Positions 1 to 12,784 are shown, numbered from the stretch's first letter. The stretch: DNA of 64,000 nucleotides from Acanthopleura granulata (GCA_016165875.1 JABBOT010000017.1:1341330-1405329); one strand, 5' to 3'. Numbers and translations: made by a program. The notes: generated from the letters alone by a model not told the origin.

Positions 1-2879
1 TGAAAGCTTCCACCCAATGATACCAGAGTTGTTCTGAGGAAGCTTGCGATTGGATTATAAATAAATGAAGGTGTTGTCCAGTGAAAGAATGACTAAGGAT
101 GCCGTTAGCAAGCGAATAGTCCTAGAAAATGACAACGACCAGTTCCTACTTTCACTGTACATGCATGTATATTCTTACTAAGTTTGATCCACGACTCGTC
201 AAGAAGGATATAACAATGAGTAACGTTTTGTTAAAAATATTGGAGCGAAAACACTATTGCCAGACTAATAAGAACCTTGGAAAAGGCGTATCTAAAATAT
301 GTTCACTAATTTTTAGAGATTTTACCAAGAAAACTGCTTTATTTTTCGGTTGTAATGCCAGCTTTATTTTGTTTCATTTTATTTTCTGTGCATAACAGCA
401 GGGTATCTGTTTTACATGCAATTAGCTTTACTTATAATATTATATCCCCATAGAATAAATGAAAATTCAGGATCAAGCTTGTCCTCATTTCTTATACCAA
501 CATATGGTCTATGAAACTCGCCTTATAATGTTGAGATTTACGTGTGCTGTTCTTGGTAAAAGGCAAAATATTGCAAAATGTTTACATATTTATCAGATAC
601 TTACCGTTTTTTATATTATCTTTATTGTATTCCGGATTTCTTCTCTTTTAACATTGGCTGGAAATCCACTAACAATCAAGGTAACATGTGATCGTATTTC
701 TGCCTCCTTGACAACCAATTTTTGTAAACCGCGCATGTCCTATCTTAGTCGCACTCAGAATAACAGGACTGGCTTTTTTTACATTTTCCATTTTTGACAT
801 GCGGTCAGTTTCATGAATTACCTTGGGGGACTTCAATAGATGTGGTCACTCTGAAGTGTGTTTGTAACGGACAGCTGTTGCTCTGAGAGGGCCTTTGTTT
901 TCATACTGTGTTATCTATTTCGATCTTCGTAATGTTTACTTTCCGCTTGAGAATTTTTGCCCGAGAGGAATGCAAACGATCAGGACCGTGAATTGGCTAG
1001 CCAAGTGATTTTGCCATCATGATTTCTTGAGATTATTGCAAGAATAGACAATCGGTTTTACACATGATCTCGTCGTTGAAGGTTATCTTTACAAAAAAGG
1101 AACTTTTAAACTGTTAATTCCTTTCTTATATCGTTAAAAATAAATGGCTCCATAAGATGAGCAACACTGACGGTAGTTAGAGTACAGATAAACTCCTGTG
1201 CTTTTTCTACACCGTTTCTGTCTTAACTGGCCAGTAGCTCCAGACCAATGAGGTCCTGTGTTTGACCCCACCTTTTGCTAGTTGGACCGCAACTGTTTTC
1301 ATGCTTGGGGTTTTAGCTGTGAGAATTCCAATCGTCTCTTCTGTAAATATTCACTTATAACCATGAACGTCCCTATGCGCTTATAAATAGTCATAAGTTC
1401 AGTGATTCTTGTAAATAAATTTGATTTGATTACATCGGTAAACTAGTCTTTGTGCTGGAGGCTGGGTTTGTTTTGCATAACAACTGAGCGCATTTGAAAC
1501 TACACAAGAGTAGATACAACACGATGTTTACGACATAAACTTTGCGGATATTTGGAACGTACAGAGTTTCGAAACAATAACTCCGTTGCTGCTAGATGTT
1601 TAAAATTTCATTCGCAGCGCTTAACGTCCTTGCTAAAATATCGCCTTTAAACGTAATTTTCTTTCTCGCTCTATTCCACCGGCCACTGGTCAGTGAGGTG
1701 AAGTTCAGTCGTCTTATTAAATATCATATTAAATGTGTGTCAAGTGACCTTGGACAACAGTAAAAGTCAAAACACAGGTAAGTGTTGCAAGATCGGAAAA
1801 CCCAATGCATTTACATGCACCTGTCGTCTCTATGTTCTGTGGTTATTAGTTAGCTGGTCAAAGCATTTCACAGAACAAATGCACTTGTACATCTCCGCTA
1901 TAACACAGATGTCAAAATCACGGCTGTTATTTCTCCTCGTAGTGTTTGGGAAATGATGAAAGTTATAAAGTCACAGTGGTGCTGAATGCTATCCTACATT
2001 TCAGCGTAAGAACTTCACTTATTAGGAAATATCCATTATGGTGTCCATATCTGCCCGTCACATGTGGTAAAGTTTTCAGTAATTTTGCCAAAAGTCGTTG
2101 GTTTACCTCGGTCTCTTCCAACCATAATACCGACCCCCATTGTATTAGTTAAATGCTTTTGATTATGGCCTGAAACAACAATGCCCGTAAAACAAATGTT
2201 GTGTAGATTAAGCATAAGAATTGTGATTGTCTCTTGTTTACACTGATACATATACATGTTTCGGCAATATGTTATCTGTCTGGGTTAGTTCATTATATTA
2301 CATGTAACGAATGTTTGGTTAACACAATGGAGGCATGGCGGTAGATGAATTACACTCATAACTATTTGGAGACGGCCTGTCGTTGTACAAAAACTTGTCT
2401 TTGAGAAAAGTTATCTACATTTGATCTATAATAATGGCTGAATGTCTGAAACCAAGTATGATTCCTCCCAAAACAAGTGCATATATACATATATCTATAT
2501 TTTTCTGATACGTTATCCCTACAGAAATAAAGTTAATGTGTTCTTAATACGATGCCTTCGTTTCCTTATTCATCTGTTCTCACGGAACGATACAGACTGT
2601 CAGCTGCGGAAAACGGGGTCTTGGGCTCAAATCCGCACCTTGTTTAAAGCTGAGTCTTGTTTTGATGAATGATTTCTTAACTTTTCTCGAGTCACGGAGT
2701 TCCACTACTCGTTTACATGTAGTATCCAGGATTATCCTTGAATCTCTTGAAACAACACAGATATCCATTTCATTCCCAACACTATTTCGTTATTCAATGA
2801 GTGAATAGTTTAGCCGGAAGATGGAAGTTGTTGATATATACACGCTGAAATCGACAAGAACTTCTCAAAATCTAACTCA
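1..2879. other. Anonymous AT-rich sequence without a recognised gene
   Basis: Only short open frames (112 codons or fewer) occur here, on both strands, with no domain or motif I recognise and with AT-rich, low-complexity translations. I see no tandem array, tRNA or transposon end. It may be intergenic or intronic. This is an absence of recognition and does not prove the stretch is empty. Confidence 0.5.
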
Positions 2880-2881
2880 TA

Positions 2882-3080
2882 CACTGTAAATGACCAACGC
2901 CCAACACGTTTAATGGGTGTTTAAACTTCTGACTAGCGCGTTTAATAACTATATATTGAAGTATTAAACATTAGTGCCTAAAACTGTACGTAGGCCTAAT
3001 GTCACAATGCTGCAATCTCCAAGTGTTTAATGTCCGATTAATTAAATTAAATTAAACATTAAACATCCAAATTTACAGTA
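2882..3080. mobile_element. MITE-like short inverted-repeat element
   Basis: A segment of about 200 bp is bounded by a perfect 9-bp inverted repeat, ACTGTAAAT at 2883-2891 and ATTTACAGT at 3071-3079. Internally it carries GTTTAATG/CATTAAAC motifs in both orientations, so the two halves partly fold on each other. The interior is non-coding and AT-rich. This fits a small non-autonomous DNA element. I could not identify a target-site duplication or a superfamily, and chance pairing of AT-rich sequence is a real alternative. Confidence 0.4.
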
Positions 3081-3229
3081 CGACATTTTGTGGTAAGTTA
3101 TGTTTTGTGCAGAACCTGTGTGGAATACCTCTACACGCGCTAAGCATAATCAATGTAGTTACAAATTATCGCAGTATCCTTCATTATCTTCATGTACCTC
3201 TGACATTTCTTGGATATGCCGCTAACCAC

Positions 3230-3443
3230 GACAGAGAATTTCAGACCACCAAGGAGACTGCCGCTCTCAATCATACACTGGCTTCCACTCCTGTCGTACG
3301 TGGGAAGTTACACCAACAGCCCGGGGGTGATCGTGGGTTTCCACCGGGTTCAGAACAATTTCCCCCCACCAAAATGCTGGCCGTTGTAGTATTGTTGAAA
3401 TATTTTGAATATGGCGTAAAACACCCATGAAATAAATAAAATA
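3230..3443 (+). mobile_element. SINE copy 1 (family A), 5'-truncated
   Basis: The middle and 3' parts of the tRNA-derived SINE are recognisable: 'GTACGTGGGAAG', 'GATCGTGGGTTTCC', 'AATGCTGGCCG', then 'ATGGCGTAAAACAC' and an AAATAAATAAA tail. The tRNA-like head is too diverged to recognise. Orientation is head-left, tail-right. Confidence 0.8.
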
Positions 3444-5676
3444 TTTTAACAATTTTGCATTATGTCCCCTGCCTTTTGAGGATAGCGGTTGTAATCTTCT
3501 TCACATTTATGTGTATTTTGCATTGTAGCATATACGAGCGTCCTTATGTCGGCCACGGTTTGCTCATATTGTAGTTCCCACTAAATAATCTAAGAATGCC
3601 GTACATGCCTTTCATAGTCAGCTGTCAACTTTTTTGTATTTTCCGCATATTGCAAACTACTGAAGTTGACACCGATGGAGATCGTGGATATCACCTACAA
3701 ATCATTGCTCAACATCCATATGGTGTACTCGATTACAAGGGCGGATCCAGTGAAAAATTTATGGGGGGGGGGGGGTCGACTAGCACAGCACAAGAGGGGC
3801 CGGAACAGGGGTCTTCTAGGTCCAGGAAGCTCTACAGTATTCGAGGGACGGATACGCGTTCTCAACAGTTTCCTGGAAATAAATTTTCTTTCTGTATCGT
3901 ACTTACAATAATGTACCTCTAGCGTCTTCGAGTGTAGCGTGAGTTGCAACGTGTTTCGTGTGCTAAAATGTCATCTTCTAACATCTGAGGTACTGTATTT
4001 GTAAATGGGCGCCATCTTCAATAGTAAGCCGTACAGCCATCCAAAAGTTGCCCAGAAGATCCCTTTCGTTAATACAGGCTTACAGATGCTACAGATTACA
4101 CGTATCAGCTGTTTTTTCGCGTTGTCAACCATATTTTACACACTTCACAAGACCGTCATCTAAAACGGGTAAAAACAGGAAGAAAATTGGGAAAAAACGA
4201 GCTTGTCAGTGGAGTGTTCTGGTATCATTAAGTCGGTGTGTACACTCAGAATTTTCTGTGCAAATGTGGTTTACTTTTGAAGATAGTTACTTTTAAAAGT
4301 AATCAATTAGAAACCATACATTGTAGAACATTGTGAACACATTGTAACTCTGGCGGTACTTATGGCGACTGGAAGAAGCGAGAGGTACAGTATTGCAACT
4401 ATCTGCATGGTAATATCTTTCACCTAATAAATGCTTCCCTTGGTACATTGTCCAAGGTTCAATCGTTGGAGGCAAGTGTCTCATGGCCAAGTCTGTGAGT
4501 AAATATCAAGACTATGAAGAGAACATCAAATGAACAGATTGGCGACAGGTTACTCAAAAAATACAAATCTCACATGACGGCCGTTATTTGTGTGGGTGGA
4601 AAACACTGGATGCCCGATAAACACGCGACACAGTCTGTTGCAGGCCATTGATAAACTGGTGGGAGTGAACTGGTTGCGCAGTTAAGGCTATTTAAACAGT
4701 CGGGGGGGGGGGCATGGTACCTGTACCTTGTGCTCACGAGGGTCGTATATTATTTTTTTATTGTTATTTTTATATTTCTTCAGAGATTCGGAGGTGGGTG
4801 GGCTGACCTGTTCCGTGATACATGTTCAATGATAAGAGGTAAAAACCTCTCCACGTCAATTTGAACTGTTTATGCGAAATTGCCATTCTAATTCTACGCG
4901 CTTTATTAAAAAAGAAAGGCCAAGGTATAACGATCGACAGATCGCGTGCAAACTGTTAACATTTACGTGGAGAAGGCCTTTGCTCCTTTATTATGTTTAT
5001 TTTTGCTGTCTTTGTTGTTATTTGTAGCAGTTCATTCACTCAAGAGACATACTTGGTGAGAAAAGGGTTAAAGGCAACAATATATGCATGTATCTCAGTC
5101 ATATGATGTCGACGAGTGCTTAGAATGTAGATATGCTCTACCTCCTTGTGGCAGAGCGACTGCGTGCCGTCAAAGTGCTGTGGCCACTAGAGCAACAGAC
5201 ATACCATCCCAAAAAGTCACATTATACTGAACTCGGACCAACCAGTACCGCTTCCTTGTTGTAACGTTTCAGTATCGAGCGCACAGTGAGAAAGCATCAA
5301 GCACCATTACCAAAGATTCTCGCATGACCCAGCCCGGAGCTGATCCGGGATATTCCGACCTCGACGCGGACGCTCCAACAACCAGGCCATCGAGACGGTC
5401 GCACCACATGTGCGAGGATCATATAAGTATATGTATTCAAGGGGACGCCGTTTTCTCGATTAACAGTCATGGAACGGTTGAAGAATTTACTGTACTGCTG
5501 AGACCTAGGTTTCCCTACAAGTCATCACAACAGAAATTGTCACTGCATACCGCTCATTAAGGCACAGAAAAGCTGCACACGATGCATTTAAATTGTTATC
5601 AGAAAAAATATATATTGAGCACAGAATGAAATATTCTGTTTATCGAATTGATCTTGAAAACAAATCCTACATTTAG
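3444..5676. other. Anonymous sequence with two poly-G tracts
   Basis: I recognise no gene. The stretch holds an uninterrupted run of 13 G at 3763-3775, beside a GCGGATCCAG segment, and 11 G at 4702-4712. An open frame at 5324-5560 (78 codons) has an unremarkable translation and no domain that I can name. Confidence 0.45.
3763..3775 (+). repeat. Poly-G tract (13 G)
   Basis: Uninterrupted run of thirteen G. Similar runs occur at 4702-4712 (11 G), 22250-22263 (14 G) and, as C on this strand, at 25395-25405 (11 C followed by 9 A). Such runs are length-unstable and can be assembly-error prone. Confidence 0.9.
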
Positions 5677-5937
5677 TTACAGTACTTCTTAAGATCCATC
5701 AAAGCTAGAACACAAATATATGATAGACTTAAGCTGCCTTTCAATTTTCACATACAGCCATGGTTCATTGTTGGGACGCATGACTGGGACATGACAGAGG
5801 CCCGTCAACAGAAAGCCTTTGTTTCGACGTGCTGGTGCAAGAGCAAAATAATCGGTGCAAATCCGGATCACCCGCACCTGGAGGCTTATGCCGGACTTAG
5901 AGGAGTAAGTTCTGTCAAAACCAGATGTGGCGCCTTG
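5677..5937 (+). other. Candidate host exon flanked by splice signals (5758-5904)
   Basis: An 87-codon frame is open from the stop at 5674 to the stop at 5938 and has no ATG near its start. Within it, 5758-5904 is preceded by a pyrimidine-rich tract ending CACATACAG (AG at 5756-5757) and followed by GA|GTAAGT (GT at 5905), which is close to the animal donor consensus. The enclosed 147 bp is exactly 49 codons in phase 0 and fully open. Its translation begins PWFIVGTHDWDMTE and has mixed, protein-like composition. I do not recognise a family. A SINE (6018-6289) lies about 110 bp downstream. The alternative is a chance frame; no partner exon was found. Confidence 0.3.
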
Positions 5938-6017
5938 TGAGAACCGTAAATAGTGCATAATACTTGAGCAGCGCAAGGCAGGGCGTTCCCTAAAGAAGAA
6001 AGAACACCGGCATATCG

Positions 6018-6289
6018 GGGCCCTCTGTGGCGGAGGGCGTTAGCTCGCTGTTGCAGCATGATGACCAAGCACTCTCTTACCAATGTGGTCACTGTCAGTT
6101 CAAGTCCAGCTCATGTTGGCTTCCTCTCCGGCCGTACGTGGGGAGGTCTGCCAGCAACCTGCGGATGATCGTGGGTTTTCCTCCTGGCTCGTCCCGTTTT
6201 CCTCCCACCATAATTCTGGCCGCCGTCATATGAGAGAGATATTCTTGAATCCGATGTAAACCACCAATGAATTAAATAATAAATATCGT
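6018..6289 (+). mobile_element. SINE copy 2 (family A), near full length
   Basis: One of the most complete copies. It starts with a tRNA-like head (GGCCCTCTGTGGCGGAGGGC, a degenerate A-box region) and continues through a B-box-like GTCAGTTCAAGTCCAGC near 6095. The body follows (CTTCCTCTCCGGCCGTACGT, GTCTGCCAGCAACCTGCGGA), then the TGTAAACCACCAAT tail and an AT-rich end. SINE heads of this kind serve as internal RNA polymerase III promoters. Mobilisation depends on a LINE. Confidence 0.9.
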
Positions 6290-9200
6290 GGAGGAGAAGA
6301 TCTTAATAAAAGTGGATATATGTCGAATTCACGGCGACAGCAAAATATAATTTAAAGGACAAAAGCGTTCGAAATGACTGTCACATTTTGCGGGACAATA
6401 TTAAGAATAGATCGCTCGAAATTCGGGCCCGGTATTTAATACTGAAACATAAATATATATATATATATATTGAAATGTCAGCGAAAGAGAAATCTAACAG
6501 AGCAAGTAGTAAAGAACAGAGCGTTCATCATTGTCTTCAAAGGATTTAGAGGAACTGACAACTATAGTTCTGAAATAAAAATGGCTCCAAAACACCCTGC
6601 TAAGACAGGAGGAGAAGAATTACAAGTAGCGTTTAATGTAGATGAGGTGTAGATGAAGAAAAAATGGCAAAGTTTACATATAGTTATACAGAAATCAGAA
6701 CAAGTTATAGGATTGTTCCAGTGTATGTGTGAGACGGGCCTTCCATCTTAATCAACTTTTCCACGTATCACAACAGGAACCAGATAAGTTGGACAGGTGG
6801 CACCCGGGGTGTGTTTATGAGTCAATGTACTCACCTAACATGCTCCAAGTATGAGTAACTGAATACCCCTGACCGGAGAATGCCTTGAAAAGCAGAGTGT
6901 TTTCATTTCGACTGCGACGTTTATTGGGTGGAAAGGCCCGTAAAATTTGCTTGTGTTCATGGCTGTTAATCCATGTGGAAATCAATAGTCCTCCAATGAC
7001 TTCTGCGTCATGCTATAAACATATCGCAGACGAAATATTGGATTTAACGTAGTGATTGTTTCCAATTCTGTTTGGCTGCTGGATCCTTAGATCTATAAGG
7101 GTTTGAGTTGTGAGAGTGTTAATCCGCTCTTGTCAGCTTTGTTGGGACATTGTAAAATGAAAGCAGGCATATGTCATGTTCAATGTGGTTGGTTGTGGCA
7201 AAAGAAGGAGTAAACTGGGTGAAGTGAATATGGAGCAGTTGAGGAACCCAGGCCCTCGCGGTTCAACTATGAATGTGAATCAGATGACTTACTCTGGTGC
7301 ATATTGGTGGTTTACGACACGTCCTTAGTTATCTGTCACCCGCAGACATGACCACCACCATATAATAGAAATTGCTAGGTACGGTGTAATCCACCAAACT
7401 TGGGTGAAATGTAGGCGTCTTGACAACTGTGCTTGGCTGAATTAATTGCCAGTCGCCCGTTCCGTTATTATCGCGTGTAGTTTCTAACGTGGTGCAAGGA
7501 GGTACCTGATTTTACACTGGTGACGGTGAAAGGTAATTTATACAGGAAAGACTTTTGATGACAGAAACATGTAAGACAGCAAGTGTGTGCCATTATTCCT
7601 GGGAGGCAGCGGTTTCATAGCTGCGTCTTAGAAGAATATTAGTATCTTTCCCGTCACAGTTGTCACAGTTGTCATCTCCTTGTCAGTGTAGTCATATCAT
7701 ACAAAATGTCTCATACTGTCACGTCATGTAGAAGCAATTACTACATGAAATGTTCTTCGTTGATTTTCATTGAGGGTAGCTAAGCGCAGATGAGTCACGC
7801 ATACCTGAAACATGTACACAATGTTATGTAAAGCTGCTCCTATGACACATACACGTTTCGACGTATAGGAGCTACATATGGGCAACGTCGAGTCTAAGAC
7901 TACCCCGGTTAAACAATGAGTATGGATTTCTGGACCACTTTTTTTAAATTGAATATTGAATAATGGTACTAAATGATTGGCAACGTTTTGAGCCCGATTG
8001 TGATATGCACAATGATCCTGGGGGTGAGTGCCCATTCCGTTTGACTGTTCCGTTGATGTTGTCAGATTTTGTTGCAAGCTTACAACTTTGCTGTAGAAAG
8101 TATGAGTAAATTTTCTGTTCATGATGACTACAAAGTCATAACTCAGAAGCAAAATGCGGTTTCCATGGGTCGTCCAAGAGAAATACGTAATCAGTTCCCC
8201 TTCCAATTGTCGTAAATTTGAATAATTGTGCTGAATGGTTTTCTACAGGCCGACATTTGTAGTCTCACGCACTTCGGGCTAAAGAAATTAAAAATTGTAC
8301 TCGTTACTGCCTTAATAGGCGCTCAGCATTAGGAAGTTAGGGCAAGAAAACTGGTGGTCCCGATGTCAGTATAATGTGACGGGTTTGTTTAACATGTCCT
8401 CTATGTTTGACATGATGCTCCGGTGGCGTCAGCTGCTTGTCGGCATAGGCTCCCGCTCCCACATAAAGGCACATTATGTGCACACAATGATTCCTCGTCG
8501 TCATATAACGAACAGTTGTTAGGTACGACGTAAAAACATATTTACACATACATACATTACTGCCCACGTGAACTGCCATGTGAATGCAGCAATGGTGCAA
8601 TGTCAGCTTTTGTTCTTGGTTTTAAAAATGAACTCTGCACCTAAGGATATAAGTAAGCTTTGTGCAAATCCTAGATACAATCCTCAATACAGGGTAGCTT
8701 TTCAGGGACATTACTGTAGCACAAATACTTGCGCATCAACTACGTCGCTTTCTTCTTGGAGAATGATCAGACTCTCGTGCGGCTTTTTGTACGTTGCACC
8801 GACTTTTTTTGTCTTTCCTTCTTTATCTTTGGATCTTTTATCTTTTGGATTTCCTTCTATATGGTTTAAAAGTGTGCATGGCTTTTTGTATCTACTTTCT
8901 TGTCTTTCTTCCATCCTTTTCGATCATTTCCACTTTTCCCTTTGCTGTTTGGGTTCGCACGAATACAAGATTTCAACACACTTTAGACAAGCTCAACAAC
9001 GAGGATTTGTGACAAACATCTGTCTCAATGTCAAGAGTTTTTCCTGCACACTTTTCTCATTCACAATTGTCTGTTGTAGGAATTTGTCCTGCATTAACTG
9101 TACAAGGAGGTTTTTTATACAGACAACTTCATGTACCGTCCATCTTTTGCATAATCCCAACAGGTGCTCAATTTCCCCACTCTATTCGTTGCTTTTTAAT

Positions 9201-9412
9201 CCATATAGGTAAACATGGTACATAGGCCTTTTTTTACCTAATTCTAAGGCTTGGTGCTAAATGGTGGGGGTATATGTTGTCACTTCTTAAACTCTTGCAT
9301 GAACAATTCGAATAAAACTCTGAGGCAAGATACCGCAATTCACCTGTAGTATGTGATCATTTGCCAACTATCACGCTGCCGTCGCCGCCCTTGTGTTATA
9401 TTTTATGCAATG
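6290..9412. other. Anonymous sequence; two long but unrecognised frames
   Basis: There is no recognised domain. A 160-codon frame lies on - at 7724-8206. A 214-codon frame lies on + at 8568-9212, the longest single open frame in the window. The latter is rich in F, S, C and L because its opposite strand is A-rich, and looks like a compositional accident. An (AT)n microsatellite sits at about 6452-6470. Confidence 0.4.
8568..9212 (+). other. Longest open frame in the window, function unknown and probably non-genic
   Basis: A 214-codon frame from ATG to stop. Phe, Ser, Leu and Cys dominate, and there is no clear signal peptide, regular transmembrane pattern or motif. Part of the opposite strand (8711-8914) encodes a lysine-rich frame (KDKRSKDKEGKTKK), and an A-rich opposite strand produces long TTT/TCT-rich frames without selection. 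I see no splice-site structure or ISL2EU/LINE motif. It could be a decayed gene, but I do not believe it is translated. Confidence 0.12.
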
Positions 9413-9612
9413 TTTGTTTATTTTATTGGTGTTTTACGTCGTACCCCAAAATATCCCATTTATACAACGGCGGCCAACATTATGGCGGGGGGATGCCGGG
9501 AACATCCCGGGGAAAGCTCACGAGCATCCGCATGTTGTTCGCGGGTCTTCCCACGTAAGGCGCGAAAGGAAGCCGGCATTAGCTGGCCTTGAACTCACAG
9601 CACAGCTGAAAG
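9413..9612 (-). mobile_element. SINE copy 3 (family A), minus orientation
   Basis: Read on the + strand it begins with the reversed tail (TTTATTTTATTGGTGTTTTACG) and continues through CGGCGGCCAACATTATGG and CTTCCCACGTAAGGCGCGAA. It ends in the reversed B-box region (GGCCTTGAACTCACAGC). The outer part of the tRNA-like head is missing. Confidence 0.85.
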
Positions 9613-10039
9613 TTATTGTGAAGAGACGATACAAATATATATTAAGGTCACCATTATTTGGACGTCAAGACGGCATATAGCTTAGTTAAGGGGTTAAATA
9701 TACCGCAAAACTGCCCTTAGCGCAAGTCGGCGTGACTGTCCCGGAATATCTTACGGCTGAGTCGAGAAAATGATTTTAGCAACTTACCGTTAGTTGGGCC
9801 CACGCGGTCATCTGATCGGAAAGAAGCACGTATAGAAGGGTGAGACTTTTTTTATACAGTAAGTGTTTGATACAGTGTTTTATAGTTTTGCAGGTATATT
9901 GTTTGTTGTGAAAGCCAATGAAGGTGGAAATTTCACAAGTTGAAATTGTACATCAAGAACTGTTGCCTTGTTTGACTTGTTTGTCACCATGTAGATTGCC
10001 AGCCAGACTAAAAAGAAAAACAATGGTCAGGGACAGAGT

Positions 10040-10519
10040 AGAGAGTGTTTGGACGAACTACGGTGGCGGATAATTTCGCCACGATTTGGTGATATATGCA
10101 AGGTTACAATGAGAGGAAAGAAAACCAAGCTACGTTCCTCAATTGTTAATGGAAATGTGCTTCAAAGCCATTTTACACGACCGTGCCTCGAGTATCGTGC
10201 TGTGAAGATATTCTAGGCTCAGTTTCACTTGAAAGTTTCCAAGTGTGACCTGTTCGTTTGCGAGCAGTATCCATATCTGGCAGCTACGCCAGATGGTGAG
10301 ATTGCCTGTGATCAGATAAGTGAAGTCAAATTTTCATACAAGGGTAGAGAGATGAATGTCTTACCCGGGCATAGCTTCCTATTTCTTATACACAATTCAG
10401 GTGGACAAATCGAGATTAAGCTTAGTTATGACTTCAAGATTCAGGGCTGTGTACACTTTCCACGATTTGTGTGTACAGAAAATAAGCCTAGACCTGGGGT
10501 ATTAAACCAAAAGTCTTAA
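10040..10519 (+). pseudogene. YqaJ-type exonuclease gene fragment of an ISL2EU-like transposon
   Basis: YqaJ-fold nucleases are lambda-exonuclease relatives; in animals they are often carried by ISL2EU transposons. In one frame from 10067 the translation shows the conserved order: PRFGDICK (counterpart of the RLTAS-FG segment), LEYRAVKIF, KVSKCDLFVC, then the catalytic-type PYLAATPDGE (D of PDG) and SEVKFSY (counterpart of E-I-K-C-P). It ends with SGGQIEIK and FKIQGCV (counterpart of Y-x-Q-I-Q-G). One in-frame TAG at about 10214 breaks it, and VWTNYGG just before lies in another frame. The C-terminal third is missing. It faces the minus-strand transposase remnant at 12785-13440, the same arrangement as at 60.5-64 kb. 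Domain identity is strong; assignment to ISL2EU is inferred from the partner gene. Confidence 0.82.
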
Positions 10520-10667
10520 CCGCCAACATAATGTGTTATGAGAAGAGTTCTTGCGGCCAGCAGTTCATGTTGCCAGCAGTTTAGAAATAAGAATTATGGG
10601 ATTGTGATCTCTTGTTGGAGGCTTCACATATTGAAGCTTCTGATAAAAGTTTGTGGCCAACGGATCA

Positions 10668-10805
10668 TTTTGTTTATTTATTTAATTGATACTTTACGCC
10701 ATACTCAACACTATTTCACGACGGCGGAACATTCTGGTGGGAAGAAACCGGCAAAGCCCAGGGGAAACATACAGCCACACGCGTGTGTCATCGGAGCAAG
10801 TTCAA
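10668..10805 (-). mobile_element. SINE copy 4 (family A), minus orientation, head-truncated
   Basis: Starts with TTGTTTATTTATTTAATTGA, TACTTTACGCCATACTCAA and CACGACGGCGGAACATTCTGG, then GAAACCGGCAAAGCCCAGGGG. Homology fades after about 10800, before the tRNA-like region. It lies between the two converging genes of transposon copy 1. Confidence 0.85.
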
Positions 10806-10828
10806 GGACCTGTCTGATCCAGGTGTAA

Positions 10829-12784
10829 CAAATGGGTTTCAAATACGCGGTAGTCACTGAAGGTAGCATTTATTTACATATTATATGTCACATTATACAA
10901 ATAGTCTGCTATTCCAATAGAATAATTATGTTTGAAAATTGATGACATACATATTTCAACCCCACGAATAATAAGTCAGATGAAGTTCTTTCTTAGCAAT
11001 CCTTTTGTACTTGGAGCTCTAGCACATTTAGTGGGTGCAACTTGTCTGGAATTATTCAAAATGATGTTGCCTGACACATATACTAAATAATCACATCAAA
11101 ATAATACAAAGTTACCAGAACTAATGACTTGCTGTTCAATTCACATGCTAGAATTTGTGCTGATGACCTTATGAGACTGTAAGTGTTAATGGGTATGACG
11201 TTTTTGTGGCCTGAAATTTGCCGTGTTTGGCTCAGAGTAAGTAACGACGCTGTCATTCAGTTCATGTACCAGACCGGAAATGTTTGAGGGAACTTTGCCT
11301 ATGGTAATATTACATGTTCAGTGAGACAATTGCTTCATGAGATAATAGTGGGCGTATTCACTATTTCTTCACTGAAGACCTGTTGCTTTAACCCTGCAAC
11401 TTATCGGCTAACAAAGGTGGGGGCGTCGCCCTTGGTGTTAAATAAAAAGCTGTTTAAACGGCAAAAATCATCTGCTATAAAAAAGGCCTCTGTCATCTGC
11501 TTCATCTTTCCTCAGTGGAGCTGGTGTAGTGGTAAAATGAAGGGTTCCATAACTACGAAGGGTGTATTACTTTACAGACGGCTTTCCTGTAAAAAATCTT
11601 TCATATTTGATGCTCTCACCCATTTATCAGTTTTGAACAACTCGTAGTGAAAAAAGGTGCATGCAGGTTGACGTGTCGTAAACTGCAGAATTTTGTTTTC
11701 CCCACGCTCTGCAGCAAATGAAATGTTTTCAAAGGCGTTATGTACCTTGGGTAATATAAAAAATCTGTCAGTTATGTGATAAACTGATTTGTGTTTCCAG
11801 CTTTGCCATTGTGAATGAAATATCCTGATACAGTATGCTCACTTTTCCGAACAAATCCAGGCATCAATCTTTGTGTAAAAATCCATTGTGCAATGTTTTT
11901 GAGCACTCAGTACTATTATTTTATGTATTCTACCTATCTAATCTTATACTAAATAAAGCCAGACTAGTTCTATTCAGTGACCATTTATTACTGTAAATTA
12001 CAGCTTGGCATTACATTATTCTGCGTTTCCTTCTATCAGTGCCTCTACAACATACGGTCCATCTTGTTTGAAAGTGCAAAACACCTGTTTTACGAAAGGA
12101 ACTGCATACTTTTCTTCTGTCTGTGTGGACAATCGCTCACAGTAAAATGTCCTGTTGGAATATTATAAAGTGTTTGATGGTACATGTACTTAGCGGACTA
12201 TCATTGACTGTAACCAAGACTTTCAGGCTTGGCAAAGATAAATGAGGATGTACGTTCAAATACTGAGCTCTCGCAGGTTTGTCCGAGATACAGGTTTACT
12301 TGCATTTCCTCTACCCATATAATTCATCGAAATGAAAAATTCTCGAGTAAGGCGTTTTTAGCCAGCTTCGGGTCTTGTCATCAGGCAAGCCTACTGTGTG
12401 GATATCAGATGGTGATGGTAAGCTCAGTCACTGGATTTAATAAACTGTACTGAAATAGTTACCTTACCTTTAGCATGATTGGCTTTCCCACTCTACCATG
12501 ATATCCTACTACGCTGGGGTTGTAGGGTCTGAGAAATTTACTGGTGTGGAAAACCTGTTCACATAATTCCGCCAGCATGGTCATAAATTAATTGATGTGA
12601 CCATTTGCGCACCGCTGTCGACGCTGCCCTGGCTTGGTTCTCTGCTCGATAATGTTCCATGTTGTTACTGAAATTGCCCCTCACAATTAGTCTCATTCAC
12701 AGGATGGACATTTCTACTCTCAAACCATGTGATTAACAATAAAACTCCTGAAATAGGACAGCGTAAAGCATACACAGATGATAC
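10829..12784. other. Interior of transposon copy 1 or flanking sequence, unrecognised
   Basis: Frames here are 108 codons or fewer and none matches a domain I know. It lies between the converging YqaJ and transposase remnants and may include the decayed C-terminal end of the transposase, whose conserved VERAI segment I could not locate. Confidence 0.35.

Noticed and set aside
7724..8206. 160-codon open frame on the minus strand
   Set aside because: Translation shows no recognisable motif. A frame of this length is not surprising over 64 kb and six frames.
8568..9212. 214-codon open frame, longest in the window
   Set aside because: Its Phe/Ser/Leu/Cys-rich composition follows from an A-rich opposite strand, and no domain, splice signal or related copy was found.
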